Assembly (NCBI GenBank): GCA_044226785.1
Contig: JBGAGK010000001.1
Location: forward strand, 62,001 to 126,000
Length of the DNA stretch: 64,000 nucleotides
Direction: 5' to 3'
From: TMP-86 sp039807285
Lineage (GTDB): Bacteria; Pseudomonadota; Gammaproteobacteria; Steroidobacterales; Steroidobacteraceae
A program made the position numbers and the translations under genes. Within the stretch, counting starts at the first letter, position 1, and each line of letters opens with the position of its first letter. A model generated the notes under the pieces. It worked only from the letters and a program-made list of their open reading frames with translations. It was not told where the DNA came from and did no database searches. Positions 60,346-64,000 of this stretch are shown here, one piece after another.

Positions 60346-62151
60346 TCAGTGCGACTGGGACCTGATCCAGGCGTCCAGACTCTCATCCAGCACATCGAGC
60401 GGCATGGCACCTTCCGACAGGATTCGCGCATGGAACGCGCGTGCATCGAACTGCGCCCCGAGCTTGCCCTGTGCCCGCATCCGCAATGCACGGATGCGTG
60501 CTGCCCCGAGTGAGGAGGCCAGCACCGAACCGGGCTCGGCAATGCAGCGGTCCACCGCCAGCGCGGCTCCAGGCTCATCGATGGGCAAGTGCTCTCGCAG
60601 GTAGCCGATGGCCTGTTGGCGACTCCAGCCTCTGGCATGGATGCCCACATCGGCCACCGCGAGCAATGCCTCGCGCAATTCCATCAGCACGACACTCACG
60701 CGCGAATCGGCATCCGCAAACGCGCCCAGTTCCTCCCCCAGGGACAGCGCATAGTCGGCCCATGCGCGCTCGAACGCATCCACCCGGCCAAAGCGCCGGA
60801 AGCGCGGCAGGGTTGTCCGCGAAACCTGCACCAGGTATTGCAGGTAACGGCCGGGATCGGACTCGCGCCACACCAGGCCCGGCACATCGCCTCGCAAGGT
60901 GCGCTGCCACGCCGAAGCATCGACGAGCAGCGCAGCGCCCGGCGCCGGTGCCCCCATCATGGCAAAGCGCGAGGTTTCTCCCTCCGGCAGCAGACCATCG
61001 GCCAGCGGCAGGATGCGCAAGGGCACGGCAGGTCCGGCCGAGTGGGCATTGCGGGCAGTCGCGGCAAGCGCCGGCGATGCCTGGCTGAACGCCTCGATCA
61101 TTTCCGACGGCGATGAAAAACGAAATCGCCCATCCTGGCGAATGAGTGCGAAAAATCCCGGCAGGTTGTCCGCGAAACCCGCCTGCGCAGCCAGCTCACC
61201 CAGTTTCGCCTTCAGGCGCTGCACCTCGGCCAGCGCCTGCGACTGCGCACGCGCCACACTGGCGGCCTTTCCCAGCGTCATCCGCAGCCGGTAGTCATAC
61301 CACCGATCGCCCATCGGCAATGCTGACATCCCGATTCCCGGCCGCGCCTGAGGCAGATACTCCTGCCGCAGGAAATCGTGGAGCGCACGATAGGCAGGCA
61401 TCAGGCGCGTGCGTACCGCGTTTTCCACCGCGGGTGTCAGGCGCGCCCGGGTGGCCGCATCGATGCCGGGTGGAAACAGTTGCAGTGGCCGCAGCAACGG
61501 ATTGTCGCTCCGGTCGCGTGAAAGTTCCTGTAGCTGCGGCAGGAGCCGTTCCACCAGCACGCTCGGAATCAGGTACCCGCGCCGCATGCCATCGCGCAGG
61601 TTCAGGATGGCCTGCTGCGTCCATGCCACATATCCGTCGATGCGTCCAGGCCAGTCCTCATAGGCCCTTGCATCGATGAACGAAAGCACGCCCTCGCCGG
61701 CCGCGAGTCTTGCCATGCGCTGGGGCATGCTGTCGAACGGCTCCACCGGGAGCAATTCCTGCGGATACACAAAGCCCTCGATCGCATTTTCGCGCCCGGT
61801 CCGGAACACCTCGTAGGTCAGGCGGGACTGCGGATCGAGCAGCTCGGGGCGGATTGGGCCCAGATCTGCAAGCGCCTGCCTCTCCAGGGCCAGTGACCTG
61901 GCCAGATACTCCAGCGACACGCTGTCTTCCAGTCTCGCGTCGAAGCGCCGGTCGCCCGACGCGCTGGCCTTTGACGGGTTCAGGGCCTCGTAGCCTTCCC
62001 AGTACCGCTCGACCAGGCGTGACAGATCGGCGGCCATGGCCCGGGGCGTCGGCGCAAGCAGCGCGGCGGGCTCGGGTGGCGGCGGGGCACGATGGCAGCC
62101 AGCCAGAAGGCTCATGGCAAACCCCAGGGCGATGCGGACCGGCACAGACAT
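60346..62151 (-). CDS. DUF885-family lipoprotein lacking the HExxPGH motif
   Basis: The 601-aa lipoprotein (lipobox LLAGC, C19) is a DUF885 member by its overall pattern: SKASASGDRRFD, MGDRWYDYRLRMTLG and a terminal GIHARGWSRQQAIGYLREH. DUF885 proteins usually have an HExxPGH zinc-peptidase motif; here the aligned site reads R420-GDVPGL426, losing both His and the Glu. It is therefore likely to be catalytically inactive. The start is 23 bp from the divergent thiolase. It ends 95 bp before the RidA-like gene on the same strand. Confidence 0.85.
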   Translation of the reverse strand: MSVPVRIALGFAMSLLAGCHRAPPPPEPAALLAPTPRAMAADLSRLVERYWEGYEALNPSKASASGDRRFDARLEDSVSLEYLARSLALERQALADLGPIRPELLDPQSRLTYEVFRTGRENAIEGFVYPQELLPVEPFDSMPQRMARLAAGEGVLSFIDARAYEDWPGRIDGYVAWTQQAILNLRDGMRRGYLIPSVLVERLLPQLQELSRDRSDNPLLRPLQLFPPGIDAATRARLTPAVENAVRTRLMPAYRALHDFLRQEYLPQARPGIGMSALPMGDRWYDYRLRMTLGKAASVARAQSQALAEVQRLKAKLGELAAQAGFADNLPGFFALIRQDGRFRFSSPSEMIEAFSQASPALAATARNAHSAGPAVPLRILPLADGLLPEGETSRFAMMGAPAPGAALLVDASAWQRTLRGDVPGLVWRESDPGRYLQYLVQVSRTTLPRFRRFGRVDAFERAWADYALSLGEELGAFADADSRVSVVLMELREALLAVADVGIHARGWSRQQAIGYLREHLPIDEPGAALAVDRCIAEPGSVLASSLGAARIRALRMRAQGKLGAQFDARAFHARILSEGAMPLDVLDESLDAWIRSQSH

Positions 62152-62174
62152 ACGCGCCGATTATAGGGTGAGGT

Positions 62175-63497
62175 ATGATTCGTGAAGACTTCAAATCCAC
62201 GGATCTGTCCATGCTGGTAGGTTCCCAAACCCGTCGGGTCGCCATCATTGGCGGCATCCGCATTCCCTTTGCGCGCGGGAACACCGCCTACGCGCAGGTG
62301 GGAAATCAGGAGATGCTCACGGCCGTCCTGTCGGCGCTGGTCCAGAAATACTCGCTGGCCGGACAGACCCTGGGTGATGTCGCAGCCGGTGCCGTAATCA
62401 AACACCCCAGCCAATGGAACCTGACCCGCGAGGCGGTGTTGTCCAGCGGCCTGTCGCCTCAGACTCCCGGTCTTGACCTGCAGCGCGCCTGCGGGACCAG
62501 CCTGGAAGCGGCCATCCTCATCGGGAACAAGATCGCGCTGGGGCAGATCCAGTGCGGCATCGCTGCCGGTGTGGACTCGGCCAGCGATCCACCCATCGTG
62601 TTTCCGAAGAGCTTCCAGCAACTGCTGCTCAAGGCTTACCGGGCGCGCACGGCGGGAGAACGCATCTCCGCCTGGCTTGGCGTTCGCCCTCGACACTTCA
62701 AGCCGGTTCTGCCGGGCATTGCCGAGCCGCGCACCGGACTGTCGATGGGGCAGAGCGCGGAGATCATGGCCCGGAAATGGGGCATCGCCCGCGAGGACCA
62801 GGACAGACTGGCGCTGGAGAGCCACCAGAAAGCCACTGCCGCCTTCAAGTCCGGTTTCCATGACGACCTGCTGGTGGAGTATCAGGGCCTCAGGCAGGAC
62901 AACAATGTTCGCGCCGACACCAGCCTGGAAAAGCTGGCCAGCCTCAAGCCGGCCTTCGATTTCAGCGGAGGCGGCACGCTGACCGCCGGCAATTCGACCC
63001 CCATGACCGATGGTGCAGCGGCGGTGCTCCTGGGCAGCGAGGAATGGGCTCGGGCGCGCAACCTGCCGATCCTTGCCTACCTGACCCACGGCAAGGTGGG
63101 AGCGGTGGATTTCTACGACAAGTCCGAAGGTCTGCTGATGGCGCCGGCCTTCGCGGTCCCGGCGATGCTGGCCGATGCAGGCCTGAAGCTCCAGGATTTC
63201 GACTATTACGAGATCCACGAAGCCTTCGCGGCACAGGTCCTGTGCACGCTCAAGGCCTGGAACGACGTGGCCTTCTGCCGCGACAAGCTTGGCCTGGGTG
63301 CGCCGCTGGGCAGCATCGACCGGAGCCGTCTGAACGTGAAGGGCGGAAGCCTTGCCCTGGGTCATCCTTTCGGTGCGACGGGCGCGCGCATTCTGGCGAG
63401 CCTGGCAAAGATCCTCGATCAGGAGAAAGGCAAACGCGGGCTGATTTCCGTGTGCACCGCCGGTGGCATGGGCGTAACCGCAATCGTGGAAAGATGA
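62175..63497 (+). CDS. fadI: Acetyl-CoA acyltransferase (FadI-like thiolase)
   Basis: The enzyme cleaves 3-oxoacyl-CoA with CoA in fatty-acid beta-oxidation. The 440-aa protein has the nucleophile C106 (LQRACGTSLEAA), IHEAFAAQ, H397 (LGHPFGATGAR) and C427 (SVCTAGGMG). The closest fit is FadI, the beta subunit of the anaerobic trifunctional pair, but no fadJ is in the window. Its stop overlaps the dienelactone-hydrolase start (ATGA). The ATG at 62175 is 23 bp from the divergent DUF885 gene. Confidence 0.93.
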   Translation: MIREDFKSTDLSMLVGSQTRRVAIIGGIRIPFARGNTAYAQVGNQEMLTAVLSALVQKYSLAGQTLGDVAAGAVIKHPSQWNLTREAVLSSGLSPQTPGLDLQRACGTSLEAAILIGNKIALGQIQCGIAAGVDSASDPPIVFPKSFQQLLLKAYRARTAGERISAWLGVRPRHFKPVLPGIAEPRTGLSMGQSAEIMARKWGIAREDQDRLALESHQKATAAFKSGFHDDLLVEYQGLRQDNNVRADTSLEKLASLKPAFDFSGGGTLTAGNSTPMTDGAAAVLLGSEEWARARNLPILAYLTHGKVGAVDFYDKSEGLLMAPAFAVPAMLADAGLKLQDFDYYEIHEAFAAQVLCTLKAWNDVAFCRDKLGLGAPLGSIDRSRLNVKGGSLALGHPFGATGARILASLAKILDQEKGKRGLISVCTAGGMGVTAIVER

Positions 63498-64000
63498 CGG
63501 ACGGCATGGTCAGCCTGACGGCAGCCGATGGGCATGTCCTCGATGCCTGGCTTGCACCTGCCCAGGGCAGGGAGCGCGGCGCGGTCGTCATCATCCAGGA
63601 GATCTTCGGGCTCACATCGCATATCAAGGCGGTGGCCGGCCAATATGCCGGGGCAGGTTTCCGGGCCATCGCGCCGGCCATGTTCGACCGGCTGGGCAGG
63701 GAAATCACGGTGCCGCACACGGATATCCAGGGCGGCCTGGCCCTGGCGCGAAAGCTCAAGATCGATGAAACCCTGCTCGACATGAAGGCTGCCGTCGACC
63801 ATGTGCGCCCGGCCGGCAAGGTCGCGGTGGTGGGCTTCTGCTGGGGCGGCACCATGGCCTACCTTGCGGCTGCACGCCTGGAAATCGCCGCGGCGGTGTC
63901 CTACTACGGGGGTTCGATTTCCAGCCACCTCGATGAAACGCTGCGCGCGCCGGTGCTGTTCCATTTCGGCGAAAAGGACGCGAGCATCCCGGCGGCCACG
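63494..64000 (+). CDS. Dienelactone hydrolase-family protein (3' end outside window)
   Basis: The frame runs from the ATG at 63494, inside the thiolase stop, to the window edge, giving 169 residues so far. It has the family's E36 (IIQEIFGL), the nucleophile C116 in GFCWGG, and a YYGGSI segment, while the catalytic Asp/His part is near the edge or outside. Dienelactone hydrolases open lactone rings in aromatic breakdown, but many members act on other esters. Coupling to the thiolase suggests a shared catabolic pathway. Confidence 0.92.
   Translation, partial: MTDGMVSLTAADGHVLDAWLAPAQGRERGAVVIIQEIFGLTSHIKAVAGQYAGAGFRAIAPAMFDRLGREITVPHTDIQGGLALARKLKIDETLLDMKAAVDHVRPAGKVAVVGFCWGGTMAYLAAARLEIAAAVSYYGGSISSHLDETLRAPVLFHFGEKDASIPAAT

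Noticed and set aside
62112..63365. Minus-strand frame of 417 codons opposite the thiolase
   Set aside because: Thiolase motifs are on the plus strand; the other frame has no domain and overlaps the DUF885 start.

Overview
The window is 64 kb of high-GC, gene-dense chromosomal DNA from a Gram-negative bacterium. An E. coli-type GshA, E. coli-type glyoxalase I, RluF, a DsbD-like protein, BamA-type and TonB-dependent outer-membrane proteins and a FecI/FecR pair with an STN-domain receptor together suggest a free-living gammaproteobacterium. A Steroidobacteraceae/Nevskiales-like or Xanthomonad-like lineage is my inference; there is no rRNA to confirm it. I found no tRNA, rRNA, insertion sequence, prophage or CRISPR array. 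Most genes are ordinary housekeeping or accessory metabolism, and many neighbours on the same strand overlap by 4 bp (ATGA or GTGA), so they are probably translationally coupled.

0-14 kb: the 3' end of galT, then a minus-strand series (a short basic peptide, alpha/beta hydrolase, PGPGW membrane protein, MFS exporter, cation diffusion facilitator, 2OG-Fe(II) oxygenase-like protein, DUF6524 membrane protein). Next come a membrane Ser/Thr kinase with TPR repeats, ilvA, a Bcr/CflA exporter, a DsbD-like thiol reductant exporter with a small partner, rluF, and an alpha/beta-fold protein lacking its nucleophile. 14.5 kb: a 265-bp intergenic region with a promoter and an intrinsic terminator that looks like a small RNA gene.

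14.7-21.4 kb: a secreted EEP-family phosphodiesterase, a CheD-like protein, and a complete sulfate operon cysB-sbp-cysT-cysW-cysA. 21.5-33.3 kb: the most distinctive region, a minus-strand block of ten genes. It has an ECF sigma factor, a FecR anti-sigma factor and an STN-type TonB-dependent receptor, then a Tat-like short peptide, a small dimeric-barrel-like protein, two secreted amidohydrolases, a Tat-exported M19 dipeptidase-like protein, a secreted VOC protein and a non-pyrrolysine MttB-family methyltransferase. I read it as one inducible uptake-and-breakdown system for an unknown, probably N-containing and methylated, substrate.

33.5-47 kb: dctA, a DUF2157/DUF4401-like membrane pair, a second candidate small RNA (36.95-37.17 kb), a divergent VOC/gloA pair, a DUF642-like secreted protein with a repeat-built signal peptide, the two acetolactate synthase subunits in an unusual divergent arrangement, an FAD oxidoreductase with an AcuI-type reductase, an MFS transporter, a hydrolase and metY. 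47-64 kb: a small membrane-anchored protein, a BamA/TamA-like protein, a quinone oxidoreductase, a PII protein, a ferredoxin reductase, pyruvate carboxylase, isoaspartyl peptidase, a diguanylate cyclase, gshA with a RidA-like lipoprotein, a DUF885 lipoprotein that has lost its metal motif, and a thiolase followed by a dienelactone hydrolase cut by the window end.
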